Positions 8,068 to 16,903 of a stretch of DNA of 21,535 bases are shown here, piece by piece. Origin of the DNA: Thiobacillus denitrificans (GTDB taxonomy: Bacteria; Pseudomonadota; Gammaproteobacteria; Burkholderiales; Thiobacillaceae); NCBI GenBank assembly GCA_002424845.1, contig DILD01000060.1, positions 1 to 21,535 on the forward strand. Reading direction: 5' to 3'. The notes below the pieces were generated by a model. It made no database searches, was not told the origin of the DNA, and was given only the letters and a program-made list of their open reading frames with translations. Both the position numbers and the translations under genes were made by a program. Position 1 is the stretch's first letter, and every line of letters begins with the position of its first letter.

Positions 8068-8143
8068 ATCCGCGAAGAACGCGAAGGGACGCGAAGAAGG
8101 TCTTTCGGGTTTTCCTTCGCGGCACTTCGCGTACTTCGCGGAT
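8068..8143. repeat. CGCGAAG inverted repeat, copy 3 (tpx-gcvPB)
   Basis: The left arm 8068-8096 has three CGCGAAG words and the right arm 8115-8143 is nearly complementary. The central spacer is only 18 nt, against 24 and 35 in the other copies. Its outer flanks match copy 2: TAATTTTT on the left, with TAA as the tpx stop, and GGATAACAAGGTTTTGA on the right. It thereby brings the AAGG that serves gcvPB. Confidence 0.93.
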
Positions 8144-8160
8144 AACAAGGTTTTGAAACC

Positions 8161-9612
8161 ATGCTGATATTCGACCATTCCCGCCCTGGCCGCACCGCCG
8201 CCGCCCAACTGCCCGCCGCAGGCGGCAGTCTCGACGACCTGCCCGCTGAACTACGGCGCAAGGACGCGCCTGCCTTGCCTGAAGTCTCCGAACTCGACGT
8301 GGTGCGCCACTACACGCGATTGAGCCAGAAGAACTTCTCCATCGACACGCAGTTCTACCCGCTCGGTTCGTGCACCATGAAGTACAACCCGCGCGCGTGC
8401 AATTCGCTGGCGATGCTGCCGCAATTCCTGGCGCGCCATCCGGCGAGCCCGGACGAAACCGGCCAAGGCTTCCTCGCCAGCATGTTCGAGCTGCAGGAAA
8501 TGCTGAAGGACGTGACCGGCATGGCCGGGGTGTCGATGGCGCCGATGGCGGGCGCGCACGGCGAATTCGCCGGGGTGGCGATGATCCGCGCCTACCACGA
8601 TGCGCGCGGCGACAGCGCACGGCGCGAAATCATCGTGCCGGACGCGGCGCACGGCACCAACCCGGCCACCGCCACCATGTGCGGCTACACGGTGAAGGAA
8701 ATTCCGACCGATGCCACCGGCAGCGTCGATCTGGAAGCGCTGAAAGCCGCGGTCGGCCCGCACACCGCCGGCCTGATGCTGACCAACCCGTCGACGCTGG
8801 GCGTGTTCGAGAAGACCATCGCCGACATCCAGCAGATCGTCCACGACGCCGGCGGCCTGTTGTATTACGACGGCGCCAACCTCAATGCGATTCTCGGCAA
8901 GGTGCGCCCCGGCGACATGGGCTTCGACGTCATCCACATGAACCTGCACAAGACCTTCTCCACCCCGCACGGCGGCGGCGGACCGGGTGCGGGCCCGGTG
9001 GGCGTGTCGACGCGGCTGCTGCCCTTCATGCCGATTCCGCTGGTGCTGAACGACAACGGTTTCTATCGCCTGGCGACCGAGGCCGACCTGCCGCAGTCGA
9101 TCGGCCGCATGAGCGCCAACATGGGCAATGCCGGCGTGCTGATGCGCGCCTACGTGTATGCGCGCCTCTTGGGCGGCGAGGGCATGCACCGCGTCGCCGA
9201 ATACGCCACGCTCAACGCCAACTACCTGATGGCAAAACTGCGCGAGGCCGGTTTCGACCTGGCCTATCCCATGCGCCGCGCCAGCCACGAATTCATCGTC
9301 ACGCTGAAAAAGCTGAAGGACACCACCGGCGTGTCGGCGATGGACTTCGCCAAGCGCCTGCTCGACTACGGCTATCACGCGCCGACCACCTACTTCCCGT
9401 TGCTGGTACCGGAATGCCTGCTGATCGAGCCGACCGAGACCGAAAGCCGCGAAACGCTCGACGGCTTTGTCGACGCCATGATCAAGATCAAGCACGAAGC
9501 CGAAACCAACCCCGACCTGGTGAAGGGCGCGCCCTACAGCCTGCCGGTACGCCGGCTGGACGATGTCAAGGCAGCGCGCGAACTCGACCTGACCTACAAG
9601 TCCGTCGCATGA
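8161..9612 (+). CDS. gcvPB: Glycine dehydrogenase (decarboxylating), subunit 2
   Basis: This is the C-terminal, PLP-binding half of split P-protein. The 483-residue product contains the PLP lysine at 264 in the motif NLHKTFSTPHGGGGPGAGP, plus FYPLGSCTMKYNPR near 66-78 and DAAHGTNPATATMCGY at 161-176, all typical of this subunit. It is separated from its partner gcvPA by the DUF3144 gene and tpx, but remains in the same direction with no terminator seen between them. ATG 8161 follows the conserved repeat flank AACAAGGTTTTGAAACC. Its stop overlaps the dgkA start (ATGA). Confidence 0.97.
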   Translation: MLIFDHSRPGRTAAAQLPAAGGSLDDLPAELRRKDAPALPEVSELDVVRHYTRLSQKNFSIDTQFYPLGSCTMKYNPRACNSLAMLPQFLARHPASPDETGQGFLASMFELQEMLKDVTGMAGVSMAPMAGAHGEFAGVAMIRAYHDARGDSARREIIVPDAAHGTNPATATMCGYTVKEIPTDATGSVDLEALKAAVGPHTAGLMLTNPSTLGVFEKTIADIQQIVHDAGGLLYYDGANLNAILGKVRPGDMGFDVIHMNLHKTFSTPHGGGGPGAGPVGVSTRLLPFMPIPLVLNDNGFYRLATEADLPQSIGRMSANMGNAGVLMRAYVYARLLGGEGMHRVAEYATLNANYLMAKLREAGFDLAYPMRRASHEFIVTLKKLKDTTGVSAMDFAKRLLDYGYHAPTTYFPLLVPECLLIEPTETESRETLDGFVDAMIKIKHEAETNPDLVKGAPYSLPVRRLDDVKAARELDLTYKSVA

Positions 9613-9986
9613 GCAATCCCGTCAGCCCGTTCAAGGGCAAGACCGGCCTGCAGCGCGTGTTGAACGCCGCAGGTTACTCGTGGGCCGGACTCACCGCCGC
9701 GTTCAGGCACGAGGACGCCTTCCGCCAGGAAGTGTTCCTTGCAGCGCTCCTGATCCCGCTGGCGCTGTTTCTCGGCGAAACCGGAATCGAGCGGGCGCTG
9801 ATGATCGGCGCCGTACTGGGCGTGCTGATCGTCGAACTGCTGAATTCGGCGGTCGAAGCCGCGGTCGACCGTATCTCGCTGGAACACCATCTGCTGATCA
9901 AGCGCGCCAAGGACATGGGCAGCGCAGCGGTGATGATCTCGCTCGTCAACGTGGCGATGGTGTGGTTGCTGGTTCTGCTCGACTGA
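9609..9986 (+). CDS. dgkA: Diacylglycerol kinase, DgkA type
   Basis: DgkA is a small inner-membrane kinase that recycles diacylglycerol to phosphatidic acid. The 125-residue product aligns end to end with E. coli DgkA: GLQRVLNAAGYSWAGL and AFRQE at the N-terminus, three hydrophobic helices (about 43-58, 62-80 and 104-124), and the active-site run VELLNSAVEAAVDR with Glu76 and Glu83. ATG 9609 overlaps the gcvPB stop by 4 nt (ATGA), so it is probably translationally coupled. The upstream in-frame extension of this reading frame (from 8370) is a shadow of gcvPB. Its placement with glycine cleavage genes has no evident metabolic reason. Confidence 0.96.
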   Translation: MSNPVSPFKGKTGLQRVLNAAGYSWAGLTAAFRHEDAFRQEVFLAALLIPLALFLGETGIERALMIGAVLGVLIVELLNSAVEAAVDRISLEHHLLIKRAKDMGSAAVMISLVNVAMVWLLVLLD

Positions 9987-10070
9987 GCCGCTGCACAAGC
10001 CGAGGGCTGTCTGATCATGCGCTGCCCGCGCACCTGAATGCTCGATCACTCGCTCAAATAACGGCCTGCG

Positions 10071-10076
10071 TATAAT
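10071..10076 (+). promoter_or_regulatory. -10 box upstream of the PfkB-family kinase
   Basis: A perfect TATAAT preceded by GCG lies 30 nt before the start codon, in the 120-nt gap after dgkA. No good -35 hexamer is visible at the right spacing. It implies transcription start near 10083 and a leader of about 24 nt. The rest of the gap shows nothing recognisable. Confidence 0.55.
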
Positions 10077-10106
10077 TCCCGAAGTTGCTTCTACTCCATC
10101 ACCACC

Positions 10107-11042
10107 ATGCGCACCCTCATCTGCGGTTCCCTCGCCTTCGATTCCATCATGGTGTTTCAGGACCACTTCAAGCATCACATCCTGCCCGACAAGATCCACA
10201 TGCTGAACGTGTCGTTTCTGGTGCCGGAAATGCGGCGCGAGTTCGGCGGCTGCGCCGGCAATATCGCCTACAACCTGAAACTGCTGGGCGGCGAACCGCT
10301 GATCATGGCGACCGTCGGCGACGATTTCAGCCCCTACGCCGAGCGCCTCGACGCCCATGCGATTTCGCGCGATTACATCCGCCACATTGCCGGCACCTAC
10401 ACGGCTCAGGCATTCATCACCACCGACCTGGCCGACAACCAAATCACAGCCTTTCATCCAGGCGCGATGAATTTTGCACACGAGAACGATGTACGCCAGG
10501 TACCGGACGTCAAACTGGGCATCGTCTCGCCGGACGGCCGCGACGGCATGCTGCGTCATGTGCGCGGTTTTCATGAAGCGGGCGTACCCTGCGTGTTCGA
10601 CCCCGGTCAGGGCATGCCGTTATTCAATGGCGAGGAATTGCTGGAATGCGTCCACAAGTCGAGCTACGTCATCCTCAACGACTATGAGGCCGAGCTGCTG
10701 CAAAGCCGTACCGGTGAAAACCTGACCACGCTGGCGCGCCACGTCCAGGCGCTGATCGTGACGCGCGGCGCCGAAGGCTCGGTGATCCACGCAGCCGGCC
10801 AGCAGATCGACATTCCGGTTGCCCGCCCCGCCGCCATCCTCGACCCCACCGGCTGCGGCGATGCCTATCGCAGCGGCATTCTGTACGGCATCACCCACGG
10901 ACTCGACTGGGAAACCTCCGGCCGCCTGGGCAGTCTCATGGGTGCCATCAAGATCGCGCAACGCGGCGGACAAAACCACCGTCCAGACCGCAATGAAATC
11001 GCCCATGCGTTTCATACCCAGTTTGGCTATCATTTTCAGTAA
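10107..11042 (+). CDS. PfkB-family (ribokinase-like) kinase, likely a nucleoside/adenosine kinase
   Basis: This is a cytosolic ATP-dependent kinase of 311 residues. It starts MRTLICGSLAFDSIMVF, has the substrate-side PfkB signature FGGCAGNIAYNLKLLGG at 46-62, the NDYE motif at 191-194, and the C-terminal signature DPTGCGDAYRSG at 246-257 with catalytic Asp252. The GGCAGNIAYNL form resembles bacterial and archaeal nucleoside kinases more than fructokinases or ribokinases, so adenosine or a related nucleoside is the best guess; the substrate cannot be read from sequence alone. There is no clear Shine-Dalgarno. A TATAAT box lies 30 nt upstream and a lipoprotein gene begins 15 nt downstream. Confidence 0.85.
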   Translation: MRTLICGSLAFDSIMVFQDHFKHHILPDKIHMLNVSFLVPEMRREFGGCAGNIAYNLKLLGGEPLIMATVGDDFSPYAERLDAHAISRDYIRHIAGTYTAQAFITTDLADNQITAFHPGAMNFAHENDVRQVPDVKLGIVSPDGRDGMLRHVRGFHEAGVPCVFDPGQGMPLFNGEELLECVHKSSYVILNDYEAELLQSRTGENLTTLARHVQALIVTRGAEGSVIHAAGQQIDIPVARPAAILDPTGCGDAYRSGILYGITHGLDWETSGRLGSLMGAIKIAQRGGQNHRPDRNEIAHAFHTQFGYHFQ

Positions 11043-11057
11043 CGACGGGAGCCCGCC

Positions 11058-11513
11058 ATGAACAAATCATTTGCAGTCACACTCATTGCCGCGGGCGCCG
11101 TGCTGCTGGCTGGCTGCCCTGCTGGCCTGGGCGGCAAGGATTACAGCCGCGGACAGGCCCGCACCGTTCAGGAAGTTCAGATGGGTGTCGTGGAATCGGT
11201 GCGTGAAGTCACCATCGAGGGGACCAAATCCGCAGTTGGAACGGGGGCGGGCGCAATCGTTGGCGGAGTGGCTGGCAGCACAATTGGCGGCGGCCGTGGC
11301 CAGGTGGTCGGGGCAACGGTCGGCGCAGTGCTGGGCGGGCTTGGGGGTGCCGCGGCAGAGGAGACCATGACTCGCCAGCGAGGCGTGGAAATCACGGTCA
11401 GACTCGATTCGGGGCGTTTGCTGGCCATCACCCAGGCCGCAGACGAGGCGTTCCGGGCAGGTGATCGTGTACGCGTACTGACGGGGGGCGGCACGACACG
11501 CGTGTCCCGCTAG
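11058..11513 (+). CDS. Glycine-zipper outer-membrane lipoprotein, SlyB/Pcp-like
   Basis: This 151-residue predicted lipoprotein has a signal peptide at 1-19 ending in the lipobox LLAGC, with lipidated Cys at 20 and Pro at +2; there is no Asp at +2, so outer-membrane sorting is likely. A glycine zipper follows at about 60-98 (GTGAGAIVGGVAG, GGGRGQVVGATVGAVLGGLG), as in the 17-kDa antigen/SlyB family. The C-terminal half, about 105-150, is a small beta-rich segment (VEITVRLDSGRLLAI, GDRVRVL). GGGAG lies 6 nt before ATG 11058. It is probably co-transcribed with the upstream kinase (15-nt gap). The exact role of this family is unclear; envelope integrity is the usual suggestion. Confidence 0.88.
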   Translation: MNKSFAVTLIAAGAVLLAGCPAGLGGKDYSRGQARTVQEVQMGVVESVREVTIEGTKSAVGTGAGAIVGGVAGSTIGGGRGQVVGATVGAVLGGLGGAAAEETMTRQRGVEITVRLDSGRLLAITQAADEAFRAGDRVRVLTGGGTTRVSR

Positions 11514-11530
11514 GACGACGCGCGAATCGC

Positions 11531-11584
11531 GTCATCGAACCGTAACCCGGGCGTCATACCGGATTAACAGCCTGTCACTAAGCT
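11531..11584 (+). promoter_or_regulatory. Pho-box-like array and -10 element before olsB
   Basis: Four half-sites recur at exactly 11-nt intervals: GTCAT at 11531, GTAAC at 11542, GTCAT at 11553 and TTAAC at 11564. This is the spacing of PhoB direct repeats (consensus CTGTCAT-N4-CTGTCAC), enough for two PhoB dimers. A fifth, imperfect GTCAC is at 11574. TAAGCT at 11579-11584 could be the -10, 10 nt after the last in-phase half-site, the usual Pho geometry in which PhoB replaces the -35. The predicted start near 11591 leaves a leader of about 23 nt. Regulation by PhoB is inferred from pattern and context. Confidence 0.68.
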
Positions 11585-11613
11585 GGGCGCTTTCCTTCAA
11601 TGGGAGCGCCCCC

Positions 11614-12363
11614 ATGCTAGACGTTCGCAACAATCATCAATCCGCCCCGGCTGGCCGCTATCACGTATCCCTGGCGGTAGACGACAGCGAAATCCGCGAA
11701 GCGCAGCGTTTGCGATACACCGTGTTTGCCGAGGAAATGGGCGCGCGCCTGTCATCCATCCTGCCCGGGCACGATATCGACCTGTACGACCCGTTCTGCG
11801 ACCACCTGTTGGTCCGCGAGCTCGCCACCGGAGAAGTCGTTGGCACTTATCGCATCCTGCCGCCCGATGCCGCCAAGCGCCTTGGCAGCTACTACTCCGA
11901 GCAGGAGTTCGACCTCACCCGGCTCAATTTCCTGCGCCCGCGCATGGCTGAGCTGGGGCGTTCGTGCGTACATCCTGCGCATCGCAGCGGCGCGGTCATC
12001 GCTCGCTTGTGGATGGGGCTGGCCGACTACATGACGCGCTATGGCTACGAATACATCGTCGGCTGTGCCAGCATCAGCATGGCCGATGGCGGCCACATCG
12101 CAGCAAGCGTGCATCGCCAGCTGAATGCACGTCATCTGGCGCCGATCGAATGGCACGTTACCCCGCGCTACCGGCTGCCGGTCGAGTCGCTGGACGACGG
12201 CCGGAATGCCGCACTGCCGCCGCTTATCAAAGGCTATACCAGGCTGGGCGCGATGATGTGCGGCGAACCGGCCTGGGATCCCGATTTCAATACCGCCGAC
12301 CTGTTGATGCTTTTACCGATGGCTCAACTCAAACGCAGCTATGCCCGCCGCCTCATTGCCTGA
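11614..12363 (+). CDS. olsB: L-ornithine N(alpha)-acyltransferase (OlsB-like GNAT)
   Basis: OlsB transfers a 3-hydroxyacyl chain from acyl-ACP to the alpha-amine of ornithine, giving lyso-ornithine lipid. The 249-residue product shows the Acetyltransf_5 pattern: EAQRLRYTVFAEEMGA (about 30-45), YDPFCDHLLVREL with GEVVGTYRIL (about 58-85), YYSEQEFDLTRLNFL, then MAELGRSCVHPAHRSGAVI and IVGCASISMADG. GGGAG lies about 8 nt before ATG 11614. It is paired with a PlsC-type acyltransferase immediately downstream, the usual olsB-olsA arrangement. Related N-acyltransferases (other N-acyl amino acid synthases, exosortase-associated enzymes) share the fold, so ornithine as substrate is inferred from the pair and the Pho-like promoter. 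Confidence 0.85.
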   Translation: MLDVRNNHQSAPAGRYHVSLAVDDSEIREAQRLRYTVFAEEMGARLSSILPGHDIDLYDPFCDHLLVRELATGEVVGTYRILPPDAAKRLGSYYSEQEFDLTRLNFLRPRMAELGRSCVHPAHRSGAVIARLWMGLADYMTRYGYEYIVGCASISMADGGHIAASVHRQLNARHLAPIEWHVTPRYRLPVESLDDGRNAALPPLIKGYTRLGAMMCGEPAWDPDFNTADLLMLLPMAQLKRSYARRLIA

Positions 12364-13189
12364 GTCGTTTTACAATGCGGGCGTGATTGCCCGGTTCCCT
12401 TCCTTCCTTCGCCTCATCCTTCGCGTCAGCTTGCTGATTCCCCATCTTGCCTGGGGCGTGTTGCTGGCCGGATTGGTATTCCCGCTCCTGCGCCCTGCGC
12501 TACGCGATCGCATCATCATGGCCTGGGCACGCCGCCTGCTTCGGGTGCTGGGGGTCCGCGCCCAGACGCAAGAGGCCCCCTTGCTGCCCAGTGGCGCGCT
12601 GCTGGTGTGCAACCACGTGTCATGGCTCGATATTTATCTGATCTATGCTGCCCAGCGCGTGCATTTCGTGTCGAAATCCGAGGTGCGCGCATGGCCGGTG
12701 GCTGGCTGGCTTGCGCGTAAAACCGGAACGCTCTTTCTCGAACGCGGGCGCCGTGCCGACACCGCGCGGGTTAACAGCGAAATGCGCACACTGATGCAAT
12801 CCGGTGCCTGGGTAGCGGTATTTCCGGAAGGCACCACCAGCGACGGACGCGGCCTGCGACGCTTTTTGCCGTCGCTGTTGCAGCCTGCGGTTGAATTGAA
12901 CTGTCCGATCGTGCCGGCCGCCTTGTGTTATCGAACCCTGAATGGTGAATACAGCGCCGCGCCGGCCTACATCGACGAAATGAGCCTCTGGCAGAGCCTG
13001 AAACAGATCGTCAGCGAGCCCGGACTGATTGCCGAACTGCGCTTCGCCGCCCCCATCCTGCCGAACCAGCATCGACGCGAACTGGCCGCGCAGGCTGAGG
13101 CGGCAACCGCCCGCCTTTTGGGCATCAGGACTTTGGATGCCGCATTGGCGGACACTGCACGGAAAACACCTGACGATCATCCAGTCTGA
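12341..13189 (+). CDS. olsA: 1-acyl-sn-glycerol-3-phosphate/lyso-ornithine lipid acyltransferase (PlsC family)
   Basis: This membrane-associated enzyme acylates the hydroxyl of lyso-ornithine lipid, completing ornithine lipid; some OlsA proteins also act on lysophosphatidic acid. The 282-residue product has an N-terminal hydrophobic segment (about 22-50), the catalytic motif NHVSWLD with His92 and Asp97, and the glycerol-phosphate-type motif FPEGTTSDG at 161-169. ATG 12341 overlaps olsB by 23 nt; an alternative in-frame GTG at 12383 (20 nt after the olsB stop) would give 268 residues. Neither has a strong Shine-Dalgarno, so the start is uncertain. The last 65 nt overlap the 3' end of apaH on the other strand. 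Confidence 0.86.
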   Translation: MPAASLPESFYNAGVIARFPSFLRLILRVSLLIPHLAWGVLLAGLVFPLLRPALRDRIIMAWARRLLRVLGVRAQTQEAPLLPSGALLVCNHVSWLDIYLIYAAQRVHFVSKSEVRAWPVAGWLARKTGTLFLERGRRADTARVNSEMRTLMQSGAWVAVFPEGTTSDGRGLRRFLPSLLQPAVELNCPIVPAALCYRTLNGEYSAAPAYIDEMSLWQSLKQIVSEPGLIAELRFAAPILPNQHRRELAAQAEAATARLLGIRTLDAALADTARKTPDDHPV

Positions 13190-13946
13190 TCGCGGTCAAC
13201 CTGCCACCCCACAGGCAGCCGGTGTCCAGCGCAACCAAATCCCGACGATTGATCAGCCCCAATGTCGACCAGTGGCCAATAATGATCGTCGTGTCTGCGC
13301 TCTTGCGTCCCGGCACGTCGAACCACGGCAGCCAGCCAGTCGGCTGTGTGCCCGGCGCGCCCTTGTGATGGAACTCCATTTCACCGTTGATGGAGCAGTA
13401 GCGCAGCCGGGTAAAAGCATTCACGATCACCCGCAAACGCTCCATTCCCTGCAAATCCGAATCCCACGCAACGGGCGTATTGCCATACATCTGGGCAAAG
13501 AAATCACGGTAATCCGCGCCCTGCAAGACCGTTTCCGCTTCGGCCGCGTATTGCATCGTATCGTCCACCGTCCAGCCCGGAAGCACGCCGGCATGCACCA
13601 TCAGAAAACCGCCTTCGCGCCAGGCCAGCTTCTGCTGGCGCAGCCAGTGCAGGAGCTCATCGCGGTCGGGCGCTGCCAGCACGGCATCGAGGGTGTCGCC
13701 CTTGTGCACGCGGCCAAAGCCCTCGGCCAGCGCCAACAAGTGCAAATCGTGGTTGCCGAGTACGCTGATGGCGGCGGTGCCCAGCTGTTTGAGGAAACGC
13801 AGCACGACCAGCGAGTCCGGCCCGCGATTGACCAGATCCCCTACCAGCCAGAGCCTGTCGGCCCTGGGGTCGAATTTCACTTCATCCAGCAAACGCAACA
13901 GGGAATCCTGGCAGCCCTGAATATCGCCAATGACATAGGTGGACAT
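13125..13946 (-). CDS. apaH: Bis(5'-nucleosyl)-tetraphosphatase, symmetrical
   Basis: ApaH hydrolyses Ap4A to two ADP, and in many bacteria also removes Np4 caps from RNA. The 273-residue product has the three metallophosphatase blocks in order: GDIQGC (7-12), GDLVNRGPDS (36-45) and GNHD (64-67), with the C-terminal IIIGHWSTLGL and ALDTGCLWGG typical of ApaH. It lies opposite to its neighbours. Its 3' end runs 65 nt into olsA on the opposite strand, and its 5' end faces the glutaredoxin-like gene across a 76-nt divergent gap. No clear Shine-Dalgarno precedes ATG 13946 and no strong promoter was found in the gap. Confidence 0.96.
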   Translation of the reverse strand: MSTYVIGDIQGCQDSLLRLLDEVKFDPRADRLWLVGDLVNRGPDSLVVLRFLKQLGTAAISVLGNHDLHLLALAEGFGRVHKGDTLDAVLAAPDRDELLHWLRQQKLAWREGGFLMVHAGVLPGWTVDDTMQYAAEAETVLQGADYRDFFAQMYGNTPVAWDSDLQGMERLRVIVNAFTRLRYCSINGEMEFHHKGAPGTQPTGWLPWFDVPGRKSADTTIIIGHWSTLGLINRRDLVALDTGCLWGGRLTAIRLDDRQVFSVQCPPMRHPKS

Positions 13947-14022
13947 ATAAAATACGGTTTCTTTGCGCTGTGTTGACCCGCATCATAGCGCCCCCGCCTG
14001 AACCCTACGTGACACCTCTGCA

Positions 14023-14420
14023 ATGAAACCCCTGATCCGACTGTTTTTCAAAACCCTGCGCCTCGTCCTGGGTCCCTTTTTATTGCTGGGCAACTGGCTC
14101 ACCCAACCCAAGGGCCTCGTGCGTCCGGCAGCCGAGCAACAGGCTGTCGACGCCCGGGCACAGAACCTCGCGCTGTATCACTACCCCACCTGCCCATTCT
14201 GCATCAAGACCCGTCGCATGATGAAGCGGCTTTCGCTGAAGATCGAGTTGCGCAACGCAAAAGACGATCCCGCCCATCGCGCCACCTTGATTGCCGGCGG
14301 CGGCAAATCCCAGGTGCCCTGTCTGCTGATCGCAGACACCCAGGACCGGCAGACCTGGCTGTACGAATCGGATGCGATCAACGCCTATCTCAACCGCGAA
14401 TTCGGCGACACTCCCGGCGC

Positions 14421-14424
<4 letters not shown>
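14023..14424 (+). CDS. Membrane-anchored glutaredoxin-like protein
   Basis: This 133-residue protein has a basic/hydrophobic N-terminal segment (about 5-26, RLFFKTLRLVLGPFLLLGNW) that could anchor it in the membrane. A thioredoxin-fold domain follows, starting LALYHYPTCPFCIKTRRM with the redox motif C57-P-F-C60. The later KSQVPCLLI carries the expected cis-Pro of the glutaredoxin fold, and the C-terminal YESDAINAYL resembles the glutathione-site SDAI motif of glutaredoxins and GST N-domains. A glutathione-dependent thiol reductase role is likely; the partner is unknown. The side of the membrane is undetermined. Its stop overlaps the rep start (ATGA). Confidence 0.85.
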
Positions 14425-16403
<1,979 letters not shown>

Positions 16404-16405
16404 CG

Positions 16406-16432
16406 CCCCGGAAGACATCCGCTCTTCCGGGG
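16406..16432. terminator. Hairpin between the convergent rep and cytochrome c genes
   Basis: CCCCGGAAG (16406-16414) pairs perfectly with CTTCCGGGG (16424-16432) around a 9-nt loop, 3 nt after the rep stop and 20 nt beyond the cytochrome c stop on the other strand. There is no convincing T-run on either side, so it may be a weak bidirectional terminator or a 3'-end stabiliser. Confidence 0.55.
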
Positions 16433-16452
16433 AAAGTCTTGCGCAATAAAAA

Positions 16453-16755
16453 TTACAGCGTCAGGATCCACTTCGAAAGTTGCTGTGCATCTACCGGAGC
16501 AATTTTCTGTGCGGCCATCGGGATTTTACCCCACTTGTCTTTAACGCCATTCAGCATACTGTCAGCCAGCATGGCCTCAGCGGCCTTGTCGCCTTTGTAT
16601 TTGGCGGAAATTTCCTTGAACGCAGGACCCATCTTCTTTTTTTCCACGTCATGACACATCATGCACTTGCTCTTGGCGGCAAGTTCAAGACTGGCATGCG
16701 CCGGGGCAAAGCAAAGCGGCAAGGTAATCGCAATCAGAGCAACAAATGGCTTCAT
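16453..16755 (-). CDS. Small periplasmic class I cytochrome c (c551/c552-like)
   Basis: This electron carrier of 100 residues has a cleavable signal peptide (about 1-21, ending APAHA). The haem-binding motif is C31-M-M-C34-H35, MGPAFKEI follows at 42-49, and the probable axial Met is 80 in GKIPMAAQ. The mature size of about 79 residues and the GPAFKEIAAKY-like stretch match the cytochrome c551/c552 group, which donates electrons to terminal oxidases or denitrification enzymes; the partner is not visible here. GGAGA lies 6 nt before ATG 16755. It is a single-gene unit with its own promoter. Confidence 0.92.
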   Translation of the reverse strand: MKPFVALIAITLPLCFAPAHASLELAAKSKCMMCHDVEKKKMGPAFKEISAKYKGDKAAEAMLADSMLNGVKDKWGKIPMAAQKIAPVDAQQLSKWILTL

Positions 16756-16799
16756 TTTGATTCTCCATTCAAATAAGCGGACAAGGACATCCTTAGATT

Positions 16800-16828
16800 A
16801 TTGTATTTGAGCCTTGGGCTTTTGTCAG
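16800..16828 (-). promoter_or_regulatory. Sigma70-type promoter of the cytochrome c gene
   Basis: Read on the minus strand, CTGACA (16828-16823) and TACAAT (16805-16800) are each one base from consensus, with an exact 17-nt spacer. The predicted start is near 16793 and the leader is about 38 nt. This is the best promoter match in the window. Confidence 0.75.
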
Positions 16829-16837
16829 TATGACAAA
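16821..16837. promoter_or_regulatory. Palindromic candidate operator over the cytochrome c -35 box
   Basis: TTTGTCA and TGACAAA form a perfect 7-bp inverted repeat around a 3-nt centre (GTA on the plus strand). It overlaps and extends just upstream of the -35 hexamer. It does not match the FNR/ANR consensus (TTGAT-N4-ATCAA), and I cannot name the regulator. Confidence 0.55.
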
Positions 16838-16852
16838 TTGTCGCAGCCTTGC

Positions 16853-16882
16853 AAAAGAAAAAGGGACGCCATCGGGCGTCCC
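16853..16882 (-). terminator. Intrinsic terminator of the gap-pgk-pyk-fba cluster
   Basis: Read on the minus strand, GGGACGC pairs with GCGTCCC around a short CCGATG loop, followed by a T-rich tract (TTTTTCTTTT). It lies 21 nt after the fba stop and ends the cluster before the cytochrome c promoter. Confidence 0.9.
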
Positions 16883-16903
16883 TTTTCATCTGGTCGAAAT
16901 CGA

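Noticed and set aside
5178..8143. CRISPR-like array from the CGCGAAG words
   Set aside because: The units are 7-10 nt, mirrored rather than only direct, without regular spacers or cas genes; they are dyads, not CRISPR.
8370..9608. Apparent 413-residue N-terminal extension of DgkA
   Set aside because: This part of the frame is a second-frame reading of gcvPB; DgkA homologues start at the ATG at 9609.
11517..11533. GACGCG/CGCGTC hairpin as terminator after the lipoprotein gene
   Set aside because: Only a 6-bp stem without a T-run, and its right edge overlaps the first Pho-like half-site; too weak to call.
11585..11611. Hairpin GGGCGC...GCGCCC hiding the olsB ribosome-binding site
   Set aside because: The transcription start predicted from the -10 at 11579-11584 is near 11591, so the left arm would not be in the mRNA.
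13947..14022. TTGACC at 13973 as -35 of a divergent promoter between apaH and the glutaredoxin-like gene
   Set aside because: No acceptable -10 is found at 16-18 nt on the plus strand; not reported as a promoter.
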